From positions 806,001 to 870,000 of the forward strand of contig NZ_SAIY01000001.1 of the NCBI RefSeq assembly GCF_010560025.1: a stretch of DNA of 64,000 nt, read 5' to 3'. This document shows, one piece after another, positions 27,267-38,643 of the stretch. The notes below the pieces were generated by a model. That model ran no database searches. It saw only the letters and a list, made by a program, of their open reading frames with translations, and was not told where the DNA came from. Positions within the stretch are counted from its first letter, which is position 1. Each line of letters begins with the position of its first letter. The translations under genes were made by a program, and so were the position numbers. Origin of the DNA: Verrucosispora sioxanthis (GTDB lineage Bacteria > Actinomycetota > Actinomycetes > Mycobacteriales > Micromonosporaceae).

Positions 27267-27854
27267 TCACTGCCCGTCGCGCGCCAGAAGCCCGGCCCGC
27301 CGCACGGTCAGCGCGGGCAGGTCCACCGACACCTTCCAGGGCCGCTCGCTGACGAAGAGGTCCTCGGTGTGCGTGGTGACCTCGTAGTCTCCGGACGCGC
27401 TGAGGGCGTACTCGGTAAGCGTCATCTTCTCGTGCAGCGGGTCGACCACCCAGTACGACCGGACCCCCGCGTGGGCGTAGACCTTGGCCTTGTCGTACAG
27501 GTCGCGGAAGGTCGAGGTGGGCGAGATGACCTCGACGGCGAGCAGCGCGTCCTCCACCGGGACGGGCGAACGGTTCGCGTGCTCCCGGCGGATGGCGACC
27601 ACGTCGGGTCGGGGCTCGTTGCGCCGGTCGATCCGCATCGACAGGTCGATGCTGACCAGGTAGTCGGGCGGGCAGTTGACTCTGAGCGCGAGCAGCAGCT
27701 CGACGCAGAGATCCTGATGCAGGGCGGTCGGCGACGGCACGATCAACCTTCCGTTGACCAGTTCGTACGGAAGGTCCTCCGGCAGCTCGCCGAGGTCGTC
27801 GACCGTCCACTCCGAGCGCTCGGGTGGGATGGGCAGCATGGGGGCCACGGTCAT
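27267..27854 (-). CDS. Uma2 family (DUF820) endonuclease-like protein
   Basis: 195 residues with the Uma2/DUF820 pattern: YELVNGRLIVPSP, the PD motif in EPRPDVVAIRRE, the ExK-type pair in LLAVEVISPTSTFRDLYDKAKVY, and SYWVVDP. The family has a PD-(D/E)xK restriction-nuclease fold and no agreed biological role. ATG at 27854 has a strong AAGGAGGAG 4 nt upstream, so the longer reading to 27902 is rejected. It follows ffh on the same strand, 67 nt downstream of the ffh stop region. Confidence 0.88.
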   Translation of the reverse strand: MTVAPMLPIPPERSEWTVDDLGELPEDLPYELVNGRLIVPSPTALHQDLCVELLLALRVNCPPDYLVSIDLSMRIDRRNEPRPDVVAIRREHANRSPVPVEDALLAVEVISPTSTFRDLYDKAKVYAHAGVRSYWVVDPLHEKMTLTEYALSASGDYEVTTHTEDLFVSERPWKVSVDLPALTVRRAGLLARDGQ

Positions 27855-27920
27855 GACTCCTCCTTCCAGGGGCGACATCACCCTAGGAGCTGATGACGTC
27901 ACCCGCCGTCACCGACACGC

Positions 27921-29480
27921 TCAGCGGGGCGGCTTGCCGTCCTTGCCGAACTTGTTGAAGTCGATCTTCGGCAGCTTGAAGCCCGGCGGCAGACCCTGAC
28001 CGGCGGCCAGGTCGTCGGGGTTCATCCCCGGCGGCAACTGCGGCATCCCGCCCGGGAAGCCACCCTGCACGCCCCGGGTGCCGGCGCCGCTGCGCGGCCG
28101 GTTGCCACCCTTGGTGCCCTTGCGCTTGTTCTTCGGCGACTTGGTCGCCTTGCGCCGACCGGCACCGGGCAGGCCCATCATGCCGCCCATCTGCTTCATC
28201 ATCTTCTGCGCGTCGGTGAAGCGGTTGAGCAGCTGGTTGACGTCCATCACGGTGACGCCGGAGCCGTTGGCGATCCGGGCCCGCCGGGAACCGTTGATGA
28301 TCTTCGGGTTGGTGCGCTCGGCCGGGGTCATCGACCTGATGATCGCGGTGATCCGGTCGAAGTGCTTGTCGTCCAGCTCGGCGAGCTGGTCCTTGACCTG
28401 CCCCATGCCCGGCATCATGGCCAGCACGTTGGCGATCGGCCCCATCCGGCGTACCGCGATGAGCTGGTCGAGGAAGTCCTCCAGGGTGAACTGCTCGCCG
28501 CCCATCAGCTTGGCGGTCATCTTCTCCTTCTGATCGGTGTCGAAGGCCGCCTCGGCCTGCTCGATCAGAGTGAGGACGTCGCCCATGCCGAGGATCCGGC
28601 TGGCCATCCGGTCGGGGTGGAAGACGTCGAAGTCCTCCAGTTTCTCGCCGGTGGAGGCGAACAGGATCGGCTGCCCGGTCACCTCACGGACCGACAGGGC
28701 GGCACCACCGCGGGCGTCGCCGTCGAGCTTGGAGAGAACCACGCCGGTGATGCCGACGCCGTCCCGGAACGCCTCGGCCGTCCGGACCGCGTCCTGGCCG
28801 ACCATCGCGTCGATGACGAAGACGACCTCGTCCGGGTTGACCGCGTCCCGGATGTCGGCGGCCTGCTGCATCATCTCCGCGTCGATGCCGAGCCGGCCGG
28901 CGGTGTCGACGATGACGACGTCCCGGGCGGCCCGGCGGGCGTGCTCGATCGAGGATTTCGCCACCTGCACCGGGTCGCCGACGCCGTTGCCGGGCTCGGG
29001 GGCGTACACCTCGACGCCGGCTCGGCCACCGAGCACCTGGAGCTGCCCGACGGCGTTGGGACGTTGCAGGTCGGCGGCGACCAGCAGCGGCTGGTGGCCC
29101 TGGGCCTTGAGCCAGCGGGCCAGCTTGCCGGCGAGCGTGGTCTTGCCGGAGCCCTGGAGGCCGGCCAGCATGATCACCGTCGGCGGCTGTTTGGCGAACT
29201 GGAGCCGCCGTCCCTCGCCGCCCAGCACGGCGATCAGTTCCTCGTTGACGATCTTGACGATCTGCTGGGCCGGGTTGAGCGCCTGGGAGACCTCGGCGCC
29301 GCGCGCCCGCTCCTTGACGTTCGCGATGAAGCCCTTGACCACTGGCAGCGCGACGTCCGCCTCCAGCAGCGCGAGGCGGATCTCGCGCGCGGTGGCGTCG
29401 ATGTCGGCGTCGGTGAGACGTCCCTTGCCGCGGAGCTTGGTGAAGATCCCGGAAAGGCGGTCACTCAAGGTGTCAAACAC
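27921..29480 (-). CDS. ffh: signal recognition particle protein Ffh
   Basis: GTPase that binds signal sequences on nascent chains and 4.5S RNA and docks with FtsY. The 519-residue protein has the N domain, the G domain (GLQGSGKTTLAGKLARWLK, DTAGRLGIDAEMM, LSKLDGDARGGAALS) and the Met-rich M domain (MGPIANVLAMMPGMGQ, RIANGSGV). The C-terminus is a basic then Gly/Pro-rich tail (KSPKNKRKGTKGG). GTG at 29480 gives the usual FDTLSDRL start. The 4.5S RNA gene is not in the window. Confidence 0.97.
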   Translation of the reverse strand: MFDTLSDRLSGIFTKLRGKGRLTDADIDATAREIRLALLEADVALPVVKGFIANVKERARGAEVSQALNPAQQIVKIVNEELIAVLGGEGRRLQFAKQPPTVIMLAGLQGSGKTTLAGKLARWLKAQGHQPLLVAADLQRPNAVGQLQVLGGRAGVEVYAPEPGNGVGDPVQVAKSSIEHARRAARDVVIVDTAGRLGIDAEMMQQAADIRDAVNPDEVVFVIDAMVGQDAVRTAEAFRDGVGITGVVLSKLDGDARGGAALSVREVTGQPILFASTGEKLEDFDVFHPDRMASRILGMGDVLTLIEQAEAAFDTDQKEKMTAKLMGGEQFTLEDFLDQLIAVRRMGPIANVLAMMPGMGQVKDQLAELDDKHFDRITAIIRSMTPAERTNPKIINGSRRARIANGSGVTVMDVNQLLNRFTDAQKMMKQMGGMMGLPGAGRRKATKSPKNKRKGTKGGNRPRSGAGTRGVQGGFPGGMPQLPPGMNPDDLAAGQGLPPGFKLPKIDFNKFGKDGKPPR

Positions 29481-29679
29481 GCGAACATCCCGTTTGTCAG
29501 TGTTCCGATGAGCACGAACGAGGCCGGGTGAGCTGTCCGACCACCGCTAGGGTAGCCCGCCACCCACACCCCCGCTCCCGGCCGGGCAGCCCACCGCCGG
29601 GGGCAGGTCTGTGGCAGTTGCGGTCGCCGACACGCCGCCCGGTCGACGCCTTCACTGCCACAGATCCTTCGGGCGTCGC

Positions 29680-32060
29680 TCAGACGGCGGCGAGCACGGC
29701 TGCCTCCAGGCGGGCCCGTTCGTCCTCCGGGGGCCAGCCACCGACCAGGTAGAAGGCGTCGACCACGTCGCCGCCGAGGGTGGCGATCCGGGCCGCCCGG
29801 ACCTGGGCGCCGGCCGCGTCGAGCGCACTGGTGACCCGGTAGAGCAGGCCGGCGGCGTCGGCGGCCCGCAGTTCCAGCAGTACCGCGTCGGTGGCGGCGT
29901 CGCGGTGCCAGACCACCCGCGGTTGGGCCCCGGCCCCCGTGCGGCCAGGGCCCGACCGCGCAACCGCTGGGTCACCGACACGTCGCCGCGTACCGCGCGA
30001 CGCAGGTCCGCGCTCAGCGCCACCGGATCCGGGGCCAGGCCGTAGCGCGGCTGCACCCGGCACTGCACCAGGGCTCGCCCGTCCACGGTCGAGGCGTCGG
30101 CGGCGAGCACTTCCAGCCGGTGCAGGGCCAGGCAGCCGGCCACCGTCGCGAGCAGGCCCCGACGATCGGCCGCGGCCACCGACACCCGATCCCCGGTCAG
30201 GTGTACGACCGGCAGCGGCCCGGCCACCAGCGCCGGGTCCGGTGCCGGCGGGGCAGGTACGTCGCCGGTGTCGAGGGTGGTGCGTACCCGGGCGACCAAC
30301 TCGGCGACCAGCCGGCCCTTCCAGTCCGACCAGGCGGCCGGGCCGGTGGCGGCGGCGTCGGCGCGCACCAGCGCGTACAGCAGGTCGAGGGTGGTGACGT
30401 CGCCGACCGACTCGGCCACCCGGGCGATGGTGACCGGGTCGGACAGGTCCCGCCGGGTGGCCACCTCGGGCAGCACCAGGTGCAGCCGGACCAGCGTGCC
30501 GATCAGCGTCGCCTCGGCGGCCGGCAGGCCGATCCGGGTGGCGATCCCCTCGGCGATCGGCGCGCCCACCACGCTGTGGTCACCGGGGAGCCCCTTGCCG
30601 ACGTCGTGCAGGAGCGCGCCGAGCAGCAGCAGGTCGGGACGATCCACGTCGCGGGTGTGCCGGCTGGCCTCGGCGGCCGTCTGCACCAGGTGCCGATCCA
30701 GGGTGAACCGGTGCACCGGGTTGTGCTGGGGCAGGCTGCGCAGCCGGGTCCACTCCGGCAACCATCCGTCGATCAGCCCGTACCGGTCGCAGGTCTCCCA
30801 GGCCGGGATCATGCCGGTGCCGGCTCCGAGCAGCGTGGTCAGGGCGGCGCGGGCCTCCGCCGGCCAGGGCGTGGGCAGCGGCGGGCAGTACGCGGCCAGC
30901 CACTCGCAGGTGGCGCGGGCGATCGGCAGCCCGGTGGTCGCCGCGGCGGCGGCCAGCCGCAGCGACAGGCTGGCGTCCGGGCGGGCGCCGATGGCGGTGC
31001 GGGCCAGCACCAGTTCGCCGTCGTGCTCGACCACGTCCCGGGCCACCGGGCGGCGCAGTGGCCTTCCGTCTGCGCCACGACGGCGACCGGAGCGCAGCCG
31101 GTCGGTGGCGCGGAGCGCGTCGTCCAGGGCGTGGCTGACGGTCCGGGCGTCACCGGCGACCCGACGCAGCAGGGTGTCGCCGTCGCCGTCCTCACCCCGC
31201 GACGCCGGGCCGTACCGCTGCTCCGGTGCGGACCCGGCCGGCTGCGGCGGCACGGTGCCCGGCGGGGCGTCCTCGGCGACGCCGGACGGTGTGCGACGCA
31301 GGCCGAGCAGGGCGGCCACCCCGTCGCGCTCCTGGGCGAGCAGCCGGTCGACGCGCCGGCCGACCTGCTGGTGCAGCGCGTCCCGGGTGTCCAGCAGCCG
31401 CAGGTGTGCGGCGTGTACGGCGGGTCGTAGCGCGTCGGTGATCCCGGCGGTGGCGATGGCCCGCAGGATGCCGACGTCACGTAGCCCCCCGGCCGCCTCC
31501 TTCAGGTCGCCCTCCAGCAGGTGAGCCAGTTCGCCGTGGGCCTGCCAGCGGGCGGCGGTGCTTTCCCGCAGGGGCGCGAGCTGGCGGACGGCGGTGCGCC
31601 GCCAATGGTCGGTCGCGCTGCTCACCAGCGTGTCCGCGAGGTCCGGGTCACCGGCGACGAGCCGGGCGTCGAGCAGCCCGAGGGCCACCTTGACGTCGTC
31701 CTGGGCGACCGACAGCGCCTCGGCGACGGTCCGGACGGAGTGGTCGAGCCGCAGCCCGGCGTCCCAGATCGGGTACCAGAGGGCGGCGGCCAGTTCGTCG
31801 ATGCCGGGCACCCCGGCGTGCACCAGCACCAGGTCGAGGTCGCCGTAGGGGGCGCACTGCCGCCGGCCCAGCCCGCCGACCGCGAGCAGCGCGACGCCCG
31901 GCCGGTCCGGCAGCAACCGGGCCAGCCAGGCGTCGTACGCGTCGGCCCGGGCCCGACGCGCCGTCGCGCCGATCCCGGCCGGTACGCCGACGACCTCGTT
32001 GACCAGGAGGTCAGCGCTACCGGGGGGTTCCGAGGCTGCCCTGCTGGTCAACGAGGTCAT
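29680..32060 (-). pseudogene. glnD: [protein-PII] uridylyltransferase GlnD, frameshifted near 3' end
   Basis: Modifies PII in response to glutamine. Visible parts are the nucleotidyltransferase site VGGLGRRQCAPYGDLDLVLV, the long helical middle, the HD domain (LLLGALLHDVGKGLPGDHS) and the first ACT domain (VVHLTGDRVSVAAADRRGLL). The frame is lost at the C5 run 29934-29938: the stated frame turns into nonsense and runs to 29652. One frame over, the second ACT domain is intact (VLLELRAADAAGLLYRVTSA) and ends at 29680. Adding one base restores 793 residues. Probably a consensus error, as the rest of the gene is well kept. It follows glnB by 11 nt. Confidence 0.9.
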
Positions 32061-32071
32061 CGATCAGCGCC

Positions 32072-33761
<1,690 letters not shown>

Positions 33762-33851
33762 GCTGCCTCCTCTCGGGTTGTTTTCTCCCTCCCTCCCGGC
33801 ACCGCGCAGCATCGCCCGTACGCCGGTTGCGCGGAAGCCTGGTGGTCCGCT

Positions 33852-33911
33852 GTTTCACCCAGGGTCCCCGGCCGGTTTCCGAACCATGACGGCTTGTTTC
33901 GGACGTGTGAA
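33852..33911 (-). promoter_or_regulatory. candidate GlnR operator upstream of amtB
   Basis: Read on the + strand, GTTTC-n6-ATGAC (33875-33890) is followed after 5 nt by GTTTC-n6-GTGAA (33896-33911). Upstream, GTTTC-n6-GGTCC (33852-33867) is a third, weaker unit. The actinobacterial GlnR site is a pair of GTnAC-n6-GAAAC half-sites; the reverse complement is the pattern seen here, with one mismatch in each second half-site. GlnR control of amtB-glnB-glnD is established in Streptomyces; its use here is inferred. Confidence 0.55.
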
Positions 33912-34005
33912 GAAAGTCGCACACCTCGGCGCTTCGACGGGGGTGGATCGGCCATTTGGTGCCGGTCTATCCCCCCGTCGGCCCAGCGACCGCCGAAACG
34001 GTCGC

Positions 34006-34794
34006 TCAGCGCAGGGCGTGCTCGAGGGCGTGTCGCTCGTAGTCGAGCAACCGAAGATCCCGCATCGGCCGGCGCAGGTGGCCCTTGTGCACGATCCGGA
34101 CGAAGGCCGGCTCCCCGGCCGCCGCCATCCGGCGGATGCCCTCGACGTGGTCCACGATCCGCTTGCGGATGGTCCGGATCAGCCGATGGCGGTCGCGCGG
34201 AATGAGCCCGTAGGCGTCCGCGAAGAGCCGCAGCCGGCGCGGCCGGTCCGGACGCTTCCAGCCGAGGGTGATGGAGTCCCGGTCGGAGAAGATCGGCACC
34301 CACGTCCAGGCCGCGTACGCCACGTCGTAGATCCGGGCACCGGGCGAGGCGAGGTCGAAGTCGATCAGCCCGAGGGTGCCGTCCGGCCGCCAGATCACGT
34401 TGTGCGGTGCCGCGTCGTGGTGGCAGATGACCTCGGTGTCCGGTGGCGGCGGGCCGAACGAGCGCCACACCGCCTGCGGTGGCGGCACGAAGCCGTACTG
34501 GGCGTCGTGGAACATCCGCAGCATGGTGGCGACAGTGACCAGGGCCTCGTCGGTGACCCAGTGCGGGGCCAGCGGGTACTCCCCGCACTCCCCCTCCAGG
34601 TAGGACAGCACCTCCCGGTTGCGCTCGTCCATGCCGAGGGCGCGGGGTGCGCCGGTGAACCCGACGTACTCCAGGTGACGCAGCAGGGCGTGCACCGACG
34701 GGGTCCACGGTCCGGCGTTGCGCCGCACCGTGTCACCGACCCGCACCACGGTGCTCACGTTCCCGCCGTGCAGCGGGATCTCCTGCGAGGTCAC
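34006..34794 (-). CDS. aminoglycoside-phosphotransferase-fold kinase
   Basis: A 262-residue APH/choline-kinase-fold protein. It shows the Brenner-type catalytic loop ICHHDAAPHNVIW followed by GLIDFDLASPG (metal-binding Asp). The substrate is not identifiable; such proteins are often phosphotransferases of unknown role rather than resistance enzymes. I chose GTG 34794 because GGGAG lies 7 nt upstream. A GTG at 34869 would add 25 residues and start just after the ftsY stop but has no Shine-Dalgarno. Likely cotranscribed with ftsY. Confidence 0.85.
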   Translation of the reverse strand: MTSQEIPLHGGNVSTVVRVGDTVRRNAGPWTPSVHALLRHLEYVGFTGAPRALGMDERNREVLSYLEGECGEYPLAPHWVTDEALVTVATMLRMFHDAQYGFVPPPQAVWRSFGPPPPDTEVICHHDAAPHNVIWRPDGTLGLIDFDLASPGARIYDVAYAAWTWVPIFSDRDSITLGWKRPDRPRRLRLFADAYGLIPRDRHRLIRTIRKRIVDHVEGIRRMAAAGEPAFVRIVHKGHLRRPMRDLRLLDYERHALEHALR

Positions 34795-34875
34795 GTACGG
34801 TCTCCCGAGGCGCTGCGACGGGTGGCTCGCGTCGCGCCAGCCCGCGTACGCGCGATCGTCTCTGGTCACCCGAGG

Positions 34876-36060
34876 TTACGCGGTCTGGCCGGTGGGTTCG
34901 GTACCCAGCAACGCGTCGACGAACTGTGCCGGGTCGAACGGTGCCAGGTCGTCGGGGCCCTCGCCGAGGCCGACCAGCTTCACCGGGATGCCGAGCTTGC
35001 GCTGCACGGCGATGACGATGCCGCCCTTGGCGGTGCCGTCGAGCTTGGTCAGCACCACACCGGTGACGTTCACCACCTCGGTGAAGACGCGCGCCTGCTC
35101 CAACCCGTTCTGGCCGGTGGTGGCGTCGAGCACCAGCAGTGTCTCGTCGATCGGGCCGTGCTTCTCCACCACCCGCTTGACCTTGCCCAACTCGTCCATC
35201 AGGCCGATCTTGTTCTGCAGGCGGCCGGCGGTGTCGACGAGGACCGTGTCCACGCCGGTCTCGATACCCCGCTTGACCGCGTCGAAGGCGACGCTGGCCG
35301 GGTCGGCGCCCTCCGGACCGCGGACTGTCTCGGCCCCGACCCGTCCGGCCCAGGTCTGCAACTGGTCGGCGGCGGCGGCCCGGAAGGTGTCGGCGGCGCC
35401 GAGCAGCACACTGCGGCCGTCGGCGATGAGCACTCGGGCGATCTTGCCGCAGGTGGTGGTCTTGCCCGCGCCGTTGACCCCGACCACGAGCAGCACCGCC
35501 GGGACGCCCTCCTTCGGTGCGGTGTGCAGCGACCGGTCCAGCCCCGGGTCGAGCGCGGTGACCAGCTCGGTGGCGAGCAGGGTGCGCAGCTCGGCGACCG
35601 AACGGGTACCCAGCACCCGGGTGCGCTCCCGCAGCCGGTCGACGATGTCCCGGGTGGCGTCGACACCGACGTCGGCGGTGATCAGGCTGTCCTCGATCTC
35701 CTCCCAGACGTCCTCGTCGAGCCGGTCCCGGCTGAGCAGACCGAGCAGGCCCTTGCCGAACACGTTCTGCGACCGCGACAGCCGCGACCGTAGCCGCACC
35801 AGCCGACCGGCGGTCGGCTCGGGCACCTCGACGGTCGGTGCCGGCGCCTCGACCGGCGGCTCGACCAGGACACCTGTGGACAGGTCAGCCTCCGGCGCCT
35901 GCACCGGCGGGCCGGCGAGGTCCTCCTCCGCCCGGGTGTCGACCTCCGTACGCGGCAGCGGCGGCTGCGGCCGTCGGCGCAGCCGCGGCACGACCAGCCC
36001 GATGCCGCCGAGGATCAGCAGACCGAGCAGGGCGAGAGCGATGAGGAGGTATTCCGTCAT
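34876..36060 (-). CDS. ftsY: signal recognition particle receptor FtsY
   Basis: Membrane-bound SRP receptor GTPase, partner of Ffh. The 394 residues begin with a membrane anchor (LLIALALLGLLILGGIGLVV) and an acidic/proline linker, then the NG domain: VVGVNGAGKTTTCGKIA, AADTFRAAAADQL, VLVDTAGRLQNK, VLTKLDGTAKGGI and GLGEGPDDLAPFD. N-terminal anchoring is typical for Actinobacteria. ATG at 36060. The neighbouring smc lies 3.2 kb further on, separated by phoD, a DinB gene and a HAD gene. Confidence 0.97.
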   Translation of the reverse strand: MTEYLLIALALLGLLILGGIGLVVPRLRRRPQPPLPRTEVDTRAEEDLAGPPVQAPEADLSTGVLVEPPVEAPAPTVEVPEPTAGRLVRLRSRLSRSQNVFGKGLLGLLSRDRLDEDVWEEIEDSLITADVGVDATRDIVDRLRERTRVLGTRSVAELRTLLATELVTALDPGLDRSLHTAPKEGVPAVLLVVGVNGAGKTTTCGKIARVLIADGRSVLLGAADTFRAAAADQLQTWAGRVGAETVRGPEGADPASVAFDAVKRGIETGVDTVLVDTAGRLQNKIGLMDELGKVKRVVEKHGPIDETLLVLDATTGQNGLEQARVFTEVVNVTGVVLTKLDGTAKGGIVIAVQRKLGIPVKLVGLGEGPDDLAPFDPAQFVDALLGTEPTGQTA

Positions 36061-36245
36061 GCCGGAATCCTGTCAGATGCCGGCGATCACGTCTCAGCCA
36101 CCGCTCCCGCCGGGCTCGGCGATCACCCGGCGCCCGACCGCCCCCGGCGTCCGCCCAGGATGCGGCGGTAGTCTCGGCCACAGTTGGCAGTGGTGCGCCG
36201 CCGGCCGGGTAGTAAAGGATGAAGCTTTCTCGTCTGGAGGTCCAC

Positions 36246-37955
36246 ATGCCCGCCGAGCTGCTCATCGGCCCCCTGCTGCGCCGGGTCGTCGGCACTCGGG
36301 CCACCGTCTGGGTGGAGACCACGACGCCGGCCGTGGTCACCGTCCGCACGGCCGGCGGCGCCACCGGCACCGCCCCCACCTTCAGCGCGTACGACCACCA
36401 CTACGCGCTCGTCGTGATCGACGGGCTGACCCCGGACAGCGCCACGACGTACGAGGTGCTGATCGACGACGAGGTGGTCTGGCCGCTGCCGGACAGCCGC
36501 TTCCCGCCCAGTCTCATCCGCACCCGGGCCACCGACGACCGGGACCAGCCGGTCCGCCTGCTCTTCGGTTCCTGTCGGGAGACCACCCAGCACGCGACCA
36601 CCCGCAAGTTGCCGCCGGACGCGCTCGACGCGTACGCCCGGCGGGTGATGGCCGACCCGGACCCGGCCGCCCTGCCCGACCTGCTGCTGCTGCTCGGTGA
36701 CCAGGTCTACGCCGACGAGACCTCGCCGACCGTCAAGCGGCTGCTGCGCCGTCGGCGGCGGCGTCCGCAGGGCGCACCGAAGGACCAGGTGGTCAGCTTC
36801 GACGAGTACACCAAGCTCTACCTCGAGTCGTGGCGCGACCCGGAGATCCGCTGGCTCCTCTCCACCGTGCCGAGCGTGATGATCTTCGACGATCACGAGA
36901 TCATCGACGACTGGAACACCTCGGCCTCCTGGCGGGCCGACATGCGCGAACAGTCGTGGTGGGCCGAGCGGATCGTCAGCGGGCTGGCCTCCTACTGGGT
37001 CTACCAGCACCTGGGCAACCTCTCGCCGGACGAGATCGCCGCCGATCCGGTCTTCGCCAAGGTGAGCGCGGCGGAGGACGCCACCGGTGTGTTGCGGGAG
37101 TTCGGTGCGCGCGTCGACACCGAGGCCGACCTGGCCCACGACACCGAGCGCTGGCGGGCCGTGCAGTACCAGTGGAGCTACGCGCTCGACCTGGGGCGCA
37201 CCCGCCTGGTGATGCTGGACAACCGGTGCAGCCGGGTGCTGCAACCGGGTCGGCGGGCGATGCTGCCGCCCGGCGAATGGTCGTGGTTCGTCGACCGCGC
37301 CCACGGCGGCTACGACCACCTGGTGGTCGGCTCCTCACTGCCCTGGCTGCTGCCGCCCGGCATCCACCACGTCGAGACGTGGAACGAGAAGCTGGCCGAC
37401 TCGCCCCGGCGGTGGGTCGCCGGGCTGGGCGAGCGGCTGCGCCGCGCGCTGGACCTGGAGCACTGGGCGGCGTTCCGCCGCTCGTTCGACGCGCTGGCGG
37501 AGCTGTTCGCCCGGATCGGCGCCGGCACACCTGGCACGCCCGACGACCGCAAGGGCGCCGGGCCGGCGTACCCGCCACCGGCGTCGATAAGCGTGCTCTC
37601 CGGCGACGTGCACCACTCGTACGTGGCGCGGGTCAGGTTCGCCGACCCCGGTGTACGCACACCGGTGCACCAGCTCACCTGCTCGCCGATCCACAACCAG
37701 GTGCCGGCCGGGATGCGCCCGCTGATGCGGCTGGGGTGGGCGCGCGGCCCGGCCGGAGCGGCCCGGGCCCTGGCCCGCACGGCGGGGGTCCGCCGCCCGC
37801 TGGTCAAGTGGCGCAGGCTGGCCGGGCCCTACTTCGGCAACGCGGTGGCGACGCTCACCCACGCCGGCCGCGGGGCCGAGGTGATCATCGAGGGCACCAC
37901 CGGCGACGGTCACCTGCACGTGGTGGCCCGGCAGCGGCTCGCCGACGGCCGCTGA
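36246..37955 (+). CDS. alkaline phosphatase D (PhoD-like) family protein
   Basis: A 569-residue metallophosphatase of the PhoD-like family. Metal-site motifs visible are FGSCRET, LLLLGDQVYAD, MIFDDHEIIDDWN and the late VLSGDVHHSYVARV. A beta-rich N-terminal domain (VWVETTTPAVVTVRT) precedes them. There is no signal peptide, unlike many PhoD enzymes, so it is probably cytoplasmic. ATG at 36246 has TGGAGG 5 nt upstream and was preferred over ATG 36219. Confidence 0.88.
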   Translation: MPAELLIGPLLRRVVGTRATVWVETTTPAVVTVRTAGGATGTAPTFSAYDHHYALVVIDGLTPDSATTYEVLIDDEVVWPLPDSRFPPSLIRTRATDDRDQPVRLLFGSCRETTQHATTRKLPPDALDAYARRVMADPDPAALPDLLLLLGDQVYADETSPTVKRLLRRRRRRPQGAPKDQVVSFDEYTKLYLESWRDPEIRWLLSTVPSVMIFDDHEIIDDWNTSASWRADMREQSWWAERIVSGLASYWVYQHLGNLSPDEIAADPVFAKVSAAEDATGVLREFGARVDTEADLAHDTERWRAVQYQWSYALDLGRTRLVMLDNRCSRVLQPGRRAMLPPGEWSWFVDRAHGGYDHLVVGSSLPWLLPPGIHHVETWNEKLADSPRRWVAGLGERLRRALDLEHWAAFRRSFDALAELFARIGAGTPGTPDDRKGAGPAYPPPASISVLSGDVHHSYVARVRFADPGVRTPVHQLTCSPIHNQVPAGMRPLMRLGWARGPAGAARALARTAGVRRPLVKWRRLAGPYFGNAVATLTHAGRGAEVIIEGTTGDGHLHVVARQRLADGR

Positions 37956-37994
37956 GCGCACCGCAAACCTGTCGCGGGTTGTCGTCATCCGGGC

Positions 37995-38000
37995 CAGAAT
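37995..38000 (+). promoter_or_regulatory. -10 element CAGAAT of the DinB-family gene (leaderless)
   Basis: CAGAAT ends 6 nt before the ATG at 38007 with no Shine-Dalgarno. Confidence 0.4.
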
Positions 38001-38006
38001 CCCGGG

Positions 38007-38528
38007 ATGACCTGGACAGCACCGGCGGTCGACCGGACCCCTGAGCCCTACGTCGGCGACGAGCGCACCATGCTGGAGGGCTGGCTGGATTATCACCGGC
38101 AGACCCTCCTGCTCAAGTGCGCCGGCCTCACCGCCGAGCAACTGCGCACGGCCAGCGTGGCACCGTCGGGCCTCACCCTGCTCGGGCTGGTGCGGCATCT
38201 GGCCGAGGTGGAGGCCTGGTGGTTCCGGGAGAACTTCGCCGGTGAGCAGGTCGACTACCCGTACTACACGGACGACGATCCGGACGCCGACCACGACGTC
38301 AGCGCCGCCGACGCCGAGGCGGACTTCGCCACCTACCACCGGGAGGTGGCGCGGGCCCGCGCCGCCGTCGTCGGGCGGTCGCTCGACGAGACGTTCACCG
38401 AGGTCGGCCCGAAGCGACGGACGTTCAACCTGCGCTGGGTCTACGTCCACATGATCGAGGAGTACGCCCGGCACCACGGGCACGCAGACCTGATCCGCGA
38501 ACGCATCGACGGCGTCGTCGGGGTGTGA
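38007..38528 (+). CDS. DinB/DUF664 family protein
   Basis: 173 residues of the DinB-like four-helix-bundle family (DUF664 branch). LTLLGLVRHLAEVEAWWFRE and VYVHMIEEYARHHGHADLIRE provide the conserved His residues of the putative metal site. Some family members are mycothiol-dependent enzymes in Actinobacteria; no substrate can be inferred here. It appears to be monocistronic and leaderless. Confidence 0.87.
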   Translation: MTWTAPAVDRTPEPYVGDERTMLEGWLDYHRQTLLLKCAGLTAEQLRTASVAPSGLTLLGLVRHLAEVEAWWFRENFAGEQVDYPYYTDDDPDADHDVSAADAEADFATYHREVARARAAVVGRSLDETFTEVGPKRRTFNLRWVYVHMIEEYARHHGHADLIRERIDGVVGV

Positions 38529-38643
38529 CGGAGAGCGTGGCTGGTTGGCGCGGGTTGCGGCATGTCGCGGTCACCCGTCGGCGGGACACCGCCACGTGCC
38601 GCGACCCGGGCGCGGAAAGTGAGCGACCGAGGTCGGAGCCGGA

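Noticed and set aside
30120..31430. 436-codon + strand frame inside glnD
   Set aside because: Antisense to a recognisable GlnD; Gly/Arg/Gln-rich without domains.
34794..34869. Longer start of the phosphotransferase at GTG 34869
   Set aside because: No Shine-Dalgarno there, while GGGAG sits 7 nt before GTG 34794. Kept as an alternative.
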